Shown piece by piece: positions 10,401 through 17,108 of a DNA stretch of 22,633 nt. The DNA is from Phoronis australis. Lineage: Eukaryota; Phoronida; Phoronidae. Location: assembly GCA_002633005.1 (NCBI GenBank), contig NMRA01001320.1, positions 4,484-27,116 on the forward strand, written 5' to 3'. The stretch's first letter is position 1, and each line of letters begins with the position of its first letter. The notes under the pieces were generated by a model. That model had not been told where the DNA came from. It ran no database searches and saw only the letters and a program-made list of their open reading frames with translations. The position numbers and the translations under genes were made by a program.

Positions 10401-13400
10401 ACATGTTAATTGTCTTGTTCAGTGACTTGAAGTCTGCAACAACGCTTCTTTTGGAGAGTGCCACATTGTACGACTCTATGCGGTGTGTTACAGAATCACA
10501 CCAGTACAAAGTGTGTCCTGAAAAGTGCGACAGTGTATCATTTTGATATTGATCGGAACACAGCGCTGCACAACATTATTACCTAAGATGTACCATATTT
10601 CCAACAGACATCTATGAACAGTGAATTGCAGTAGTTATTTTTATTATTTTTTGCTCTAGCATGATAACTACAAGTCACATTAAGCAATATACTATACATC
10701 GTTTAAATAACATTAGATCTTTGCTCAACAAGTACCGTATTTCCTTCAGGATTTAATAAAGTTAATGAACAATTCGATATTAAGGTTTTTTAACAAACTT
10801 TTGACTAAATATGTGATTTTTTGCTAGCATGATCAACAAAATAATATTACACTTTTCCGACTTAATGTTTCCCAAAAAACACTGCTATCTTGCCCACATG
10901 AAAATTTACATACGTTTGTTTTAACCAATCAGCAAACAGGAGCCAGAAAACGGAGACAAGACGACATTCCCAAAACAGATGGAGAAAAGTTTCACTGTGT
11001 TCACCACAGAAAAAGCATAAATCACTTATTTTTAGTTTAATTTTATGTAAATAATTATTAGTTGGCAATATTCTGTGAATTAAGCGGTATTGAAACCAAC
11101 TCAATTTTGTATCTGTTGTTCAACTGAAGTGGAGTTTATTTACTTTTCTCCACCATGTATGAGTCACCGTTTATATCTATCTCAGATGACCACTTGTTTT
11201 TATACTTACAAGCTGTCTGAAGTGACTGTACCAAGGTGTCATTAATATTTAACGATTGTGATTTATAATGTAAAATTTTATACATATTACTTGGAAAAAT
11301 TTGTAAACATATATTGTGTTGTCTATTCTTAAGACCCCTGTACGCTGCAAAGGTTGCACTTCTTAATCCATAGAATTCTAGTATTGGAGGTTGAAAGTTA
11401 TAACTATTACAGAGTTGTTCTTATGACATAAAAGAACCTTCAGCACGATAGACTCCCCTTTCATACCAGGTGTTGTAGAAAATAGATTTTCTACCAACTT
11501 TAATCTCTGAATTATACCACAGGGGAGAATAAATAATATTTTCATTTTTGTCACACATTGGAAACAGAAGCACAACATCGCTTAAAACTTCCTTCCAGAA
11601 CAGATTGTCAGTGCCTTTAGCTATTTTTTAAGGAAAGTGTCTCCCATTTTAAAAAAGTTATCATATTTACAGCCTAAAACTGACTCTGCAAGGTCACGTA
11701 TGGTATTTGAGGTGAATAGTTTACGAAGCCACGATATTTTCAAAGACTTAATAATAAAAACTAAAATGAACCATTTTAGACTACCATGATCCTCATTTTG
11801 TACATTTTCATTTCGGATAAACTTGCTCTAATTCTTGAATTACAATATTGATGCCAACAACTTTGGTGAGTTGAGTAAGGTGCAATACTTTGGTGTTTCC
11901 CCGAGGCCACCCAGAATAGCAAATTGACCTTTTGAAAACTAGGTCAATTGGGCATATATTTCTACATCCGCAAATAGGAAAGTTGAAGTCAGGATGTCGC
12001 AAATAAAATGCATAATGTCTGTGTCCATCTTGGTCACCATGCGATAACAAACCAGGGGATATACGTATCACAATTTTATCAGCCTGAAATTTTATGAATG
12101 TGATGCAAGTAATCTGAGCCAAAAATTCTATAGCACAGGTCGGGTAATTTCCTGTGGCCAGGTGGCAAAAAGTCAACAATCGATCGTTCACTTGTCAACT
12201 TGGGTTGGACAGCCGAATGAGAAAACATCACCACAGAGATACCTATTTAAAGGCGAAGGCAACCTTTTTCCATGTCATTTTGAGCTAAAATAAGGTTGGT
12301 TGGTTATCCTAGACATATTTTCCACTTAATTACAGCTTTTCGTAATTTTATTACTCGTCCGCTACTCCGGAAGTGACATTTTAGGAGGCAAGCGTTTCCC
12401 GCCACTTGAATTTGCGTTGACTTTACCGTGCGAATCTGTTCTATTCTATTTTCGTTTGTGTTGTTTTTCAACAATTGTCGCCACCACTTTCCATCGGCGA
12501 GTATTCTGCGGCAAGACAGGTTAGTAGAGAGCTCAACTACGTTGGATTTAGGGATTGATTAGTGTGTTGTAAGCTGAAAATGGCTGGAGTCGGTGACCCG
12601 TATCACAGTGACAGTAGTGTGTGACGGAGACCTTGTTCACAGCAGTGGTGACGAGGATTTTTTCACGGACATTCAGCGGGTCGGTACATGTTGAGCCCGA
12701 GTATAACGAGGCAGAGTATGCACAGGCACAGGCAGCTGTTGAGAGAAACGAGGCGGCTACTGAGGACAGACGTGGTGACATAACTTGGTGTAAATGCACT
12801 GTGTGCGTTGTTATGCCTACCTCGATGGAATGTTTGTGCTGTTCAGAGTTCGACGAAGCCAAGCCACTACTGGAAATGGTTAAGTGGACCTCCGGTATAC
12901 CACGGACAGAGGAACAACTGTCCCACTTGCCAGAGTGTCCCGCGACACACTCCCACTGGATGGTGACCTGAGCACCCAAACTGCTTACATTGTGTCGTGT
13001 GACTCCCTCGCCACACACCTGGCACCTTCTAAATAGGCAAGACCACAATGAACTTATCAAAGTTTGGCTCACCGATCTGTTCACAAAAAAGACTAACTGT
13101 CCTCTTCACTGGGTGTCGAACTGGGCATGTAATCACTCACACTACTCAATATCGCTGCAGGGCTGCTTAGAGGCTCTGAGCTGGAGAAAACAGCACAGGG
13201 CGAATCACTACTGGTTCCAGGAATTGCACGCTCTGGGGTACGTTCGGAGGCACGGGTGACAGTAGATAAAGTGCCTTCACTGGCTCCAGTCAATGTACTG
13301 GCCACAGCTCGCGAGGCTTCTCGCTTCAAAAACGCACTTCTCGGGAGTGGCGACGGGGAACTGCCGGGAATCAACACAGACGGAATGGCATCCTTCTTCA

Positions 13401-16400
13401 GGCGTTGTTTCGCAGGGATCTTCATCAGTTCAGTGTACAAATCCCTTTCGTAACCGGAGGGCAGAAAGTGCTTGCCACACACACGGTAATTCTCCACTGC
13501 TTTGTACGTTGCGTGGACGGGTAACGCTGCGTTCTTCACACAAACGAGCCAAGTGTGTCATCCACCGGAAAGCGATGCAAAGGTACTTCCAAAGCGCGCG
13601 TGAGCCGATAATTAGTACATTCCGGTACGCAGCAACATTGTGACATGTTGACTGACTAGTGAATGACAGCAAACGACGACGGAACTTAACACAAATGAGG
13701 TAAAACAATGACTGACTCCTCAGCTCTCACAGTCAGACTATATGAAAAGAAATTAGCGCGAAATGCTTGCTTCCTAAAACGTCACTTCCGCACTAGCGGA
13801 CGAGTAATTAGTAAAATTACGAAAAGCTGTAATTAAGTGGAAAATATGTCTAGGATAACCAACCAACCTTATTTTTGCTCAAAATGACATGTAAAAAGGT
13901 TGCCTTCGCCTTTAATAACCACTCGTCTCTGACCTCTCGGAAAAAGTTTGCGACCTGATCTGTATGAACAAGTTTTGATCTGTTGTTGTTAAGATTTGAA
14001 AAACCTACGGGCAAGTCAAATGTGTGGATTCAAAGCTTATCTAGCAAAGAATTCATTTACATGTAAAAGTATTTATTGATCATTTTTGTAATGACAGCTT
14101 TGTAGTTTCACATTGTCCTATAAGGGTTTCTGAAACAGTCATCAAAGTCGCATATTGTTTAATTGAGAAAAAACACTAACAAGCGGATAAATATTATAGA
14201 ACGAGGCAACTGGGGTATACTCATCAACACTATGGGTGACATTTCCATAAAAAATAACTGAAGTTTATGACGTAATATTTTGGTGTTAGTAATGCCTGAC
14301 TCTGGATATTGATGTAGGTTCACAGCACAGGCATGCACGGTTATGTTCTAAGCTTTGTAAATTTAAGTCAACCACAACAATATTGCTCTTCTTGAGGACA
14401 TATTTATATCGTTTCAAATTATTTCGAAGTTCTTCTGTTGGTGAAAAGAATGAACGATAATGAATGAGTAAAACTGATTGCAAACGCCGATATGCACCAG
14501 TGGTGAATAAGTTTATATTATTTATAGCACGAGATATTCACTACATGACCAACACAAAGATCAGACACCTGCATAACCCCTCCGGAGACAAATTACAAGT
14601 ACCGTTGTCATGGCTACTGTCCACGGTGACTTACCTATCTGATCGTATGTCATGGCTCTAGTTCCATTCAACTGTCCCTGCAGCACAACTCTGATGTTAG
14701 TTCCATCATAATTTGACACCTCGATCGTCTGCTTCAGGGGGTCACTCCAGTACAACAACCTGATAGATTGCAATTAATGAACCACCGATTTTACTGCTTT
14801 GGAACTGCTTCTGGCCAATCTTTATAAGCTTTTTGACAGCCAAGTAACATGAAATTGGTGTAACATCTCCCGTGCGGCATTTGCAATACTTTGCCAGCCA
14901 GTACTAAATGCATTATTTCACTTCAACTGAGGACAAGCTAAATTTTCTTTCTAATCTTTGCTCATAGGTTATGTCCAGATACTTGAGTTAAAGTCATAAA
15001 ACAAATCACAGTTACGAGTTACCAGTACCACAACGTTTTAAAAATGCTGTCACCCACGAAAGACCAAACCCAAATCTTAGGTCGACAGCCATGTGGCAAG
15101 CATCTACACAGGAGCGTCCAGCTCTCTTTTGTGAATAACTGGCCATCTCACAATCGACTGATTTATTGAAAATTTAACCGCCTTCATCGATAACCTCTGC
15201 CTGGATGCTACACAGCCACTCCCGGTCTTAACAGAAGTTTATCCTAGAGCAAAAAAATACTCCTGCACTTTACAACACATGGAATCTGTGACTTCTTATG
15301 GGACATGCAGTTTTGTTTTGCACACACAAATAGAATGAGATGGAAGAAAAGAAGTACAAATAAAAAGATAAATATACTATTTCGGTCACTCCTGCACGTA
15401 ATCAGTGCGACAGTTTTTAACTTAGCAGTTGTGTTTGCAGAATTTAAAAGGCTGACTGATCACACTCAGACAGACTACGTATTTCTCTGTCAGGTATGCA
15501 AAACAACCTTGTTGTTCAAGCAGTGAGAGATCCAAGAACCCTCAAAACACCGAAGGCGCTTTCTCATCAACACGGAACCTCCCCTGTTTCCCACGGTTTC
15601 GGTGATTGGTAATTTTTTACTCTCAGTCATCAGCAGCCACCATCTCCTCTTAAAGTAAATAGATTCCTGAAAAGTTACGCAACTCTCTAGTGACTGGATT
15701 TAAGATTAAAAATCTACTCCACAACAGCAGTCGTTAAATGTCGCAACATGCAACCCACGTGTTCAATCGAGAGTACAAATAAAAACGCCATCTGCTGTTT
15801 AGAGGTAACTTCGGAGTTAAGAGCGAAAGTCTGCAAGGAGAGGAGAGTTGCGGTGGAATTTCGATAGACCACTGCTTCAATAATGGGAAAGCTACAAATA
15901 AGTTTCCCATGGAGATTTATGGTTATGTAACCGCAAAGTGAAGTTCATACCTGTTCTGAGGATCAACAGCGATTCCTGTCGGCTGGCTTAGGTTCTGGGC
16001 AACAAAACTGTAATATGACGCTCCGCCTCGAATACTGGTCACGCCAAGTTTCTTTTCAGTCACATCAGTGAAAAACACAAGACGTGCATTTTCATCTACT
16101 GCAAGACCACCTATACTGTTCTCTGAAAATTGTATATTCAGTATTATCAACAAAAATAACTTTGGATCTTAAAGATAAACTTACTTACGAAATCCAGAAA
16201 TAGACTACGCATAAGCCACTCATACTAAATGTATGTATACTTCACACCAACAGTAATAAAGTCAATTCAACGCAACTTCTTAGACCAGCTTTGTTGCAGA
16301 AACTGGTTTGATTTTGAGTATTCAAACAGCAAAGCCAGAGGAAATAGAGTTTTGAAATTATTGAATTTAATGCAAACTTTCCTCGAACTAATCACTAAAG

Positions 16401-16899
16401 GTAAACATGTTTCTCCGATCACATCAATTTCAAAAGGCCTATGGCATGTAAACGACACCCATGACTTACAACCTGTGGCCCGTAAAATTGTAAGCAATTT
16501 TGCGCATTAGGAATTCCCCCTAACCCAAAATGAGTGAACGCACATCCAACGTTATTTCCCCTGGCATTGCACAATTTCAAATTCAATAATTATATTCGAT
16601 ACGTAACACAAACTGAATAGACATTCTATGTAAACCATAGACCTGGATTATTTACTTACTGAAATCCAACGACACGGCATAGCCATAGCCGGAAGAGCTG
16701 TTCCTTATGACTGACATTTTTTTAATATTCATGTTACGGTTATCCACCCAGTAAATATACTGAGACTTAGTATCACAAGCCAGATAAGAAGGACCGTATT
16801 GATTATTGGCATAAGCCAGATGAACCACGGCCTTCGACGTGTTGGAAAGGTCCACCTGCCAGATGGCTCTCTTGAAAGAGTCCGACACAAAGGCATAAT
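1296..16899 (-). CDS. LDL-receptor-related protein gene, partial (nine exons; both ends missing)
   Basis: Nine minus-strand exons join in frame: 16899-16660, 16122-15951, 14759-14635, 10517-10346, 9677-9562, 8696-8568, 4431-4168, 3485-3305 and 1413-1296. All have AG acceptors and GT donors, and every junction phase agrees. The product, about 505 residues, contains YWTD-like blades (motifs IYWVD, VFFTD, LLYWSD, TLYWCD), then one six-cysteine EGF module, then a second propeller with NVYWTD. This propeller-EGF-propeller order is that of the LDLR/LRP family: membrane receptors that bind and internalise lipoproteins and other ligands, or serve as Wnt co-receptors. Neither signal peptide, LDL-A repeats, membrane segment nor cytoplasmic tail is in view, so the subfamily (LRP1/2, LRP4, LRP5/6 or other) cannot be set. 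The first propeller is strongly diverged in its YWTD motifs. Introns of roughly 0.5 to 4.1 kb are filled with mobile elements. The family call is secure; the orthology is not. Confidence 0.9.
1446..1530. repeat. CT / CCCTCT microsatellite
   Basis: An 85-bp pyrimidine run of TC dinucleotides grades into CCCTCT hexamers. It lies just upstream (minus strand) of the acceptor of the 1296-1413 exon. The Ser/Pro-rich frame across it is a simple-repeat translation and not a gene. Confidence 0.95.
1531..2855. other. Intronic sequence without recognised features
   Basis: AT-rich intron of the LRP gene between exons 3305-3485 and 1296-1413. Short open frames near 1580-1792 look like nothing known. A short TA run sits at 2402-2414. 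I see no exon, RNA gene or classifiable repeat. Confidence 0.6.
2856..3072 (+). repeat. MITE-like repeat, copy A (3' end decayed)
   Basis: This sequence matches the reverse complement of 5093-5347. Shared blocks in order are CATGCGCGCACCC, ACCCAGCCTT-AATATGGGG, a C/A-rich block with GGACTAAAA, GGAGCACCAC-GTGAA, GCTTATTT-G-GGACTTTTGTC, TTTTC-CGGACTTTTTGTCTC and GGCGGA. Similarity fades near the ambiguous base at 3070. It lies in the intron after exon 3305-3485. Confidence 0.72.
3305..3485 (-). CDS. LRP gene exon: second-propeller blade with NVYWTD motif
   Basis: The exon is 181 bp (phase 1 in, phase 2 out), acceptor CTTCTATAG|GT and donor GGG|GTAGGT (exon ends GG). It encodes EVHGVAVDWVHGNVYWTDTA and the strand KPWGIAVHPLMG. 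The G-V-A-V-D-W and NVYWTD motifs are canonical, making this the most typical LDLR class B repeat in the window. The split final codon (GG+G) fits the exon at 1296-1413. Confidence 0.92.
3486..4167. other. Intron between second-propeller exons
   Basis: A 682-bp intron of the LRP gene. It holds a short run of related GTGATACAA/GTGACGTAA phrases at 3648-3700 and is otherwise unremarkable AT-rich sequence. Confidence 0.75.
4168..4431 (-). CDS. LRP gene exon: first part of the second propeller
   Basis: The exon is 264 bp (phase 1 in and out), with acceptor TCATGATAG|GT and donor GAGG|GTGGGA, a weaker donor than the others. It encodes SATRISGIELHPDKWFDAPY, then MDLYYAKKSIVAFDRSAKRI and SMDGTEKIYTIYE. 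The VAFDRSAKRILSLSMDG segment resembles a YWTD repeat in which the D-x-x-x-x-x-I backbone remains but YWTD is lost. A long insert with the PYVPKPFYMYKFGM segment lies between blades. Confidence 0.85.
4651..5012. repeat. Minisatellite, 17-bp unit
   Basis: Roughly twenty imperfect units have the consensus GACAGTGCCTTTGGTGT. Several consecutive units are exactly 17 bp; others carry short insertions, for example around 4850. The long minus-strand frame across it reads as repeated CHTKGTVTP-like peptides and is a by-product of a unit length not divisible by three. Confidence 0.9.
5093..5347 (-). repeat. MITE-like repeat, copy B (complete)
   Basis: A 255-bp unit has inverted ends: GCATGCGCGCACA on the left and GGGTGCGCGCATG on the right. 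It is the inverted, better-preserved partner of copy A at 2856-3072. An inner hairpin, GGGGGCTCAAAGGAGCCCC, lies near 5122-5142. No coding capacity is present. It lies in the intron between the EGF exon and exon 4168-4431. Confidence 0.72.
5360..5540. repeat. Pyrimidine-rich low-complexity tract
   Basis: C/T-rich sequence built of loose CATTCT, CCCTCC and CATCC phrases directly follows MITE copy B. The Ser/Pro/His-rich frames here are compositional. Confidence 0.7.
5541..5889. other. Intronic sequence without recognised features
   Basis: No exon or classifiable repeat is seen. The Gypsy remnant begins to be recognisable at about 5890. Confidence 0.55.
5902..6780 (-). pseudogene. Gypsy-type reverse transcriptase remnant
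   Basis: The linker motif GCMQGEHKLIIRSTVSNIV-RPPRGV is followed, after frameshifts, by DWVNFRLRVKKSNGQVRRCF, DPKDLNVAIKRPH, TVDDTLPKLSG and then HYTDFNWPSG with RLPFDLK. These match the fingers and palm of Gypsy RT (R-x-C-x-D-P-K-D-L-N, P-x-x-x-D-x-x-L-x-x-L, F-N-x-x-x-G-x-x-x-x-x-R-L-P-F-G-L-K). The catalytic YxDD region is degraded near 6150. SLTDLQTFLAK, at about 5980-6010, resembles the connection domain. Confidence 0.78.
6813..6958 (-). pseudogene. Gypsy-type aspartic protease remnant
   Basis: The frame reads KMDCGAEGNILPVNVYAKF and then TIKAYGGTTIPHPGTC before a stop. The active-site triplet D-T/S-G is D-C-G here, in the standard D-x-G-A-x-x-N-x-L-P setting, and the AYGG...I..G flap region follows at normal spacing. 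The Cys substitution and stop codon argue that it is dead. Confidence 0.75.
7203..7850 (-). pseudogene. Gypsy-type gag remnant with CCHC knuckles
   Basis: The start codon at 7850-7848 opens a short frame (MAPPKSVASLSMDWRLPDAQ) that stops after about 36 residues. Later frames carry TLDFKRAVKAAKAH, like the last capsid helix, and then THVLDRTKCPAFDSICASCG. The latter is a pair of retroviral-type zinc knuckles in which the second Cys of the first knuckle is Phe and the His of the second is Tyr, so neither would bind zinc normally. Gag packages element RNA; this copy cannot be functional. Confidence 0.7.
7851..7997. other. Short spacer, Gypsy leader remnant possible
   Basis: This stretch would hold the primer-binding site and LTR end of the minus-strand Gypsy element, but no clear LTR terminus is recognised. 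Confidence 0.4.
7998..8160. repeat. CT microsatellite
   Basis: A long imperfect (CT)n / CCCTCT tract has a short CGCT interruption near 8132. Leu/Ser- and Arg/Glu-rich frames on both strands are artefacts of it. Confidence 0.95.
8240..8567. repeat. Degenerate ~40-bp minisatellite abutting a splice donor
   Basis: Imperfect units share the phrase CCCTACATATTG-A-CCTTGTTAGTCATT (clearest copies near 8480, 8523 and 8330). The last unit runs through the donor of the EGF exon, whose plus-strand sequence CCTTACCTTTTGTACAGTTCTTAG resembles the units CCATCATATTGTACCCTTGTTAG. Confidence 0.6.
8568..8696 (-). CDS. LRP gene exon: LDLR-type EGF module
   Basis: The exon is 129 bp, phase 1 on both sides, as expected of a classical shuffled EGF exon. 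The acceptor is CATCTGCAG|GT and the donor AAAAG|GTAAGG. It encodes six cysteines in EGF spacing: TQCDKNNGGCQFIC, then VKCQCLEGHRLL, then DAKNC. The NNGGC start and the C-x-C-x-EG-x-x-L core match the EGF that closes each propeller in LDLR and LRP proteins and packs against it. All six cysteines are present. The donor lies in the last unit of a degenerate minisatellite. Confidence 0.93.
8697..9561. other. Intron between last blade and EGF exons
   Basis: An 865-bp intron of the LRP gene. No repeat, exon or RNA gene was recognised. Confidence 0.7.
9562..9677 (-). CDS. LRP gene exon: last blade of the first propeller
   Basis: The exon is 116 bp (phase 2 in, phase 1 out), with acceptor CTCCTTTCAG and donor AAAG|GTAATT. 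It encodes HIMYVNKMNVSVMGQLDD and FGKLEGLTLCKDDMLYK. MYVN takes the YWTD position and NVS is a possible glycosylation site. It ends directly before the EGF exon, as the sixth blade does in LDLR-type propellers. Confidence 0.86.
9678..10345. other. Intron within first propeller
   Basis: A 668-bp intron. A short CA-rich patch lies at 10139-10160 and a G-rich patch near 9874-9915; no gene was recognised. Confidence 0.7.
10346..10517 (-). CDS. LRP gene exon: propeller blade with TLYWCD motif
   Basis: The exon is 172 bp (phase 1 in, phase 2 out), acceptor CTTTTCAG|GA and donor CAA|GTAAGT. It encodes HTLYWCDSVTHRIESYNVAL, then a long link ending AVDNELIYYISKE. YWCD and YYIS stand in for two successive YWTD motifs. 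The reading frame is shorter than the surrounding shadow frames, so the exon is supported by splice sites and phase rather than by length. The 4.1-kb intron before it holds the LINE remnant and the TTAA transposon. Confidence 0.88.
10518..10861. other. Intron sequence, possibly LINE 3' tail
   Basis: AT-rich sequence directly downstream (minus strand) of the LINE ORF2 stop. It may be the element's 3' UTR, but no poly(A) tail or terminal repeat fixes the end. Confidence 0.4.
10862..11800 (-). pseudogene. LINE ORF2 C-terminal remnant (zf-RVT end)
   Basis: Minus-strand frames, joined across a few stops and shifts, read SLKWFILVFIIKSLKISWLR, LFWKEVLSDVVLLFPMCDKN, IIYSPLWYNSEIKVGRKSIF and TWYERGVYRAEGS. 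Next come WFQYRLIHRILPTN (in one frame) and the finger DLCFFCGEHSETFLHLFWEC. This is the conserved region after the reverse transcriptase of L1/Tx1-like LINEs: the SLK-x-SW block, the W-x-x-x-G-V block and the zf-RVT motif C-x2-C-x8-H-x4-C. The RT and endonuclease themselves are absent. It lies in the 4.1-kb LRP intron, in sense. Confidence 0.78.
11808..12191 (-). pseudogene. Possible LINE ORF1/gag-like remnant
   Basis: A 127-codon frame, stop-free, ends immediately before the LINE ORF2 remnant. It contains FLAQITCITFIKFQADKIVI, a mid-part with HPDFNFPICGCRNICPID, and NTKVLHLTQLTKVVGINIVI. The layout (a strand-rich domain with G/D-x-K-V-x-I, then a T-x-V-x-x-L-x-x-L-x-x-x-V start of an RRM-like fold) recalls the gag-like ORF1 of LINEs. 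The identification rests on layout, not on an invariant motif. It could be an unrelated open frame. The start used is a GTG, so the true N-terminus is unknown. Confidence 0.4.
12251..12399 (+). repeat. Left terminal inverted repeat of the TTAA element
   Basis: It pairs with 13763-13911 from AGGCGAAGGCAACC inward to AGGAGGCAAGCG. A few substitutions and a short indel near 12351 separate the arms. An ETS-like CCGGAAGTGAC lies near its inner end, as in the right arm (GCGGAAGTGAC). Confidence 0.92.
12580..12971 (+). pseudogene. P2X7-like cysteine-domain gene inside the transposon (frameshifted)
   Basis: ATG at 12580 starts MAGVGDPYHSDSSV and then a stop. A second frame gives DGDLVHSSGDEDFFTDIQRV and a third VEPEYNEAEYAQAQAAVERN followed by DITWCKCTVCVVMPTSMECL and CCSEFDEAKPLLE, ending at 12971. 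The W-C-x-C-x2-C-x2-M-P-T-x2-E-C-x-C-C-x-E motif is the hallmark of the intracellular zinc-binding domain of P2X7 receptors, which in invertebrates also occurs in many soluble proteins. The acidic N-terminus and (I/V)-x-P-E-Y-x-E-x-E lead-in are usual there. There are no membrane segments, so it is not an ion channel. Two frame changes suggest decay. The later half of the domain (C-x-x-H...V-C-L, R-Y-x-A-Y-R) is not recognisable. Its role in the element is unknown. Confidence 0.68.
13093..13646 (-). pseudogene. THAP zinc-finger protein gene inside the transposon (frameshifted)
   Basis: ATG at 13646 starts MSQCCCVPECTNYRLTRALE and continues to PLHRFPVDD, after which the frame runs into a stop at 13538-13536. 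A frame shifted near 13551-13563 continues TWLVCVKN, then NYRVCGKHFLPSGYERD and RLKKDAIPSVLIP, and ends in a Ser/Pro/Thr-rich tail with a stop near 13093. The C-x4-C, HRFP, conserved W, C-x2-H and A-I-P-S-V elements define a C2CH THAP domain, the DNA-binding module of P-element and Kolobok transposases and their host-derived relatives. Nothing like a catalytic domain follows. One indel separates the two halves; it could be decay or a sequencing error. Confidence 0.78.
13763..13911 (-). repeat. Right terminal inverted repeat of the TTAA element
   Basis: This is the reverse complement of 12251-12399 with few differences, followed by TTAA at 13912-13915. The near identity of the arms suggests a fairly recent insertion compared with the LINE and Gypsy remnants nearby. 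Confidence 0.92.
13916..14634. other. Intron sequence without recognised features
   Basis: AT-rich sequence between the TTAA element and the exon at 14635. Short frames (14286-14483) resemble nothing known. Confidence 0.6.
14635..14759 (-). CDS. LRP gene exon: propeller blade with LLYWSD motif
   Basis: The exon is 125 bp (phase 2 in, phase 1 out). The acceptor is ATCTATCAG|G and the donor ATAG|GTAAGT. It encodes LLYWSDPLKQTIEVSNYDG followed by TNIRVVLQGQLNGTRAMTYD, a textbook LDLR class B repeat with YWSD and the I-x-V/R-x-N/S-x-DG-x-N signature. The split first codon joins to give Arg, and the last joins to give Gly at the next exon. Confidence 0.9.
14760..15950. other. Intron within first propeller
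   Basis: A 1,191-bp intron. Several short open frames occur on both strands, none with recognisable motifs. No repeat was identified. Confidence 0.65.
15951..16122 (-). CDS. LRP gene exon: propeller blade with VFFTD motif
   Basis: The exon is 172 bp (phase 1 in, phase 2 out), with acceptor TTTTCAG and donor AG|GTATGA. It encodes NSIGGLAVDENARLVFFTD and, near its end, PTGIAVDPQN. These are the inner-strand GLAVD and outer YWTD-like elements of LDLR class B repeats; FFTD replaces YWTD. A second AG two bases downstream at the acceptor would shift the frame, so the first AG is chosen because it matches the phase of the preceding exon. Confidence 0.88.
16123..16659. other. Intron within first propeller
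   Basis: A 537-bp intron. Overlapping frames on both strands at 16229-16510 have no recognisable motif. Confidence 0.7.
16660..16899 (-). CDS. LRP gene exon: start of the visible first YWTD propeller
   Basis: This exon is 240 bp, entered at phase 1 and left at phase 1. The acceptor is a pyrimidine-rich tract ending CCAG; the donor is A|GTAAGT. It encodes blade sequence beginning YAFVSDSFKRAIWQVDLS and containing IYWVDNRNMNIKKM, a YWTD motif in which T is replaced by V. NTS and NSS are possible N-glycosylation sites. The first codon is split, so at least one more exon must lie upstream, at higher coordinates. None was recognised between 16900 and 22633. Confidence 0.85.
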
Positions 16900-17023
16900 C
16901 TGGAATAGAACAAACAATAGTTAGCTCATGGAACAAAATATAAATTGTGCCAACTTAGAAGTACAAGGTATGGGAACAATTCCATGGCCAAACCTCCAAA
17001 TTTTGTCTTCAATCAGTGGCCCT

Positions 17024-17070
17024 CAGAAACCTACATGTACATGTTACACGCACNTCAGAAACCTACATGT

Positions 17071-17108
<38 letters not shown>

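Larger units (their letters stand above)
12251..13911. mobile_element. Kolobok-like TTAA DNA transposon with THAP and P2X7-like domain genes
   Basis: A 1,661-bp element is bounded by TTAA on both sides (12247-12250 and 13912-13915). Its terminal inverted repeats are about 149 bp and differ at only a handful of positions. The end reads TTAAAGGCGAAGGCAACC. It carries two convergent, frameshifted genes: a P2X7-like cysteine-domain gene on plus (12580-12971) and a THAP gene on minus (13646-13093). No DDE-type catalytic domain fits in the space, so it looks non-autonomous. TTAA targets are used by piggyBac and Kolobok; the AAAGG-type terminus and THAP domain favour Kolobok. P elements also carry THAP but make 8-bp duplications, which are not seen. 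Confidence 0.82.

Noticed and set aside
12548-13084. A 178-codon minus-strand open frame inside the TTAA transposon
   Set aside because: It is antisense to the P2X7-like motif, and its translation has no domain pattern, so it is a shadow frame.
12251-13911. P-element or piggyBac as the class of the THAP element
   Set aside because: P elements make 8-bp duplications, which are not seen. piggyBac uses TTAA but lacks THAP and has differently starting ends.
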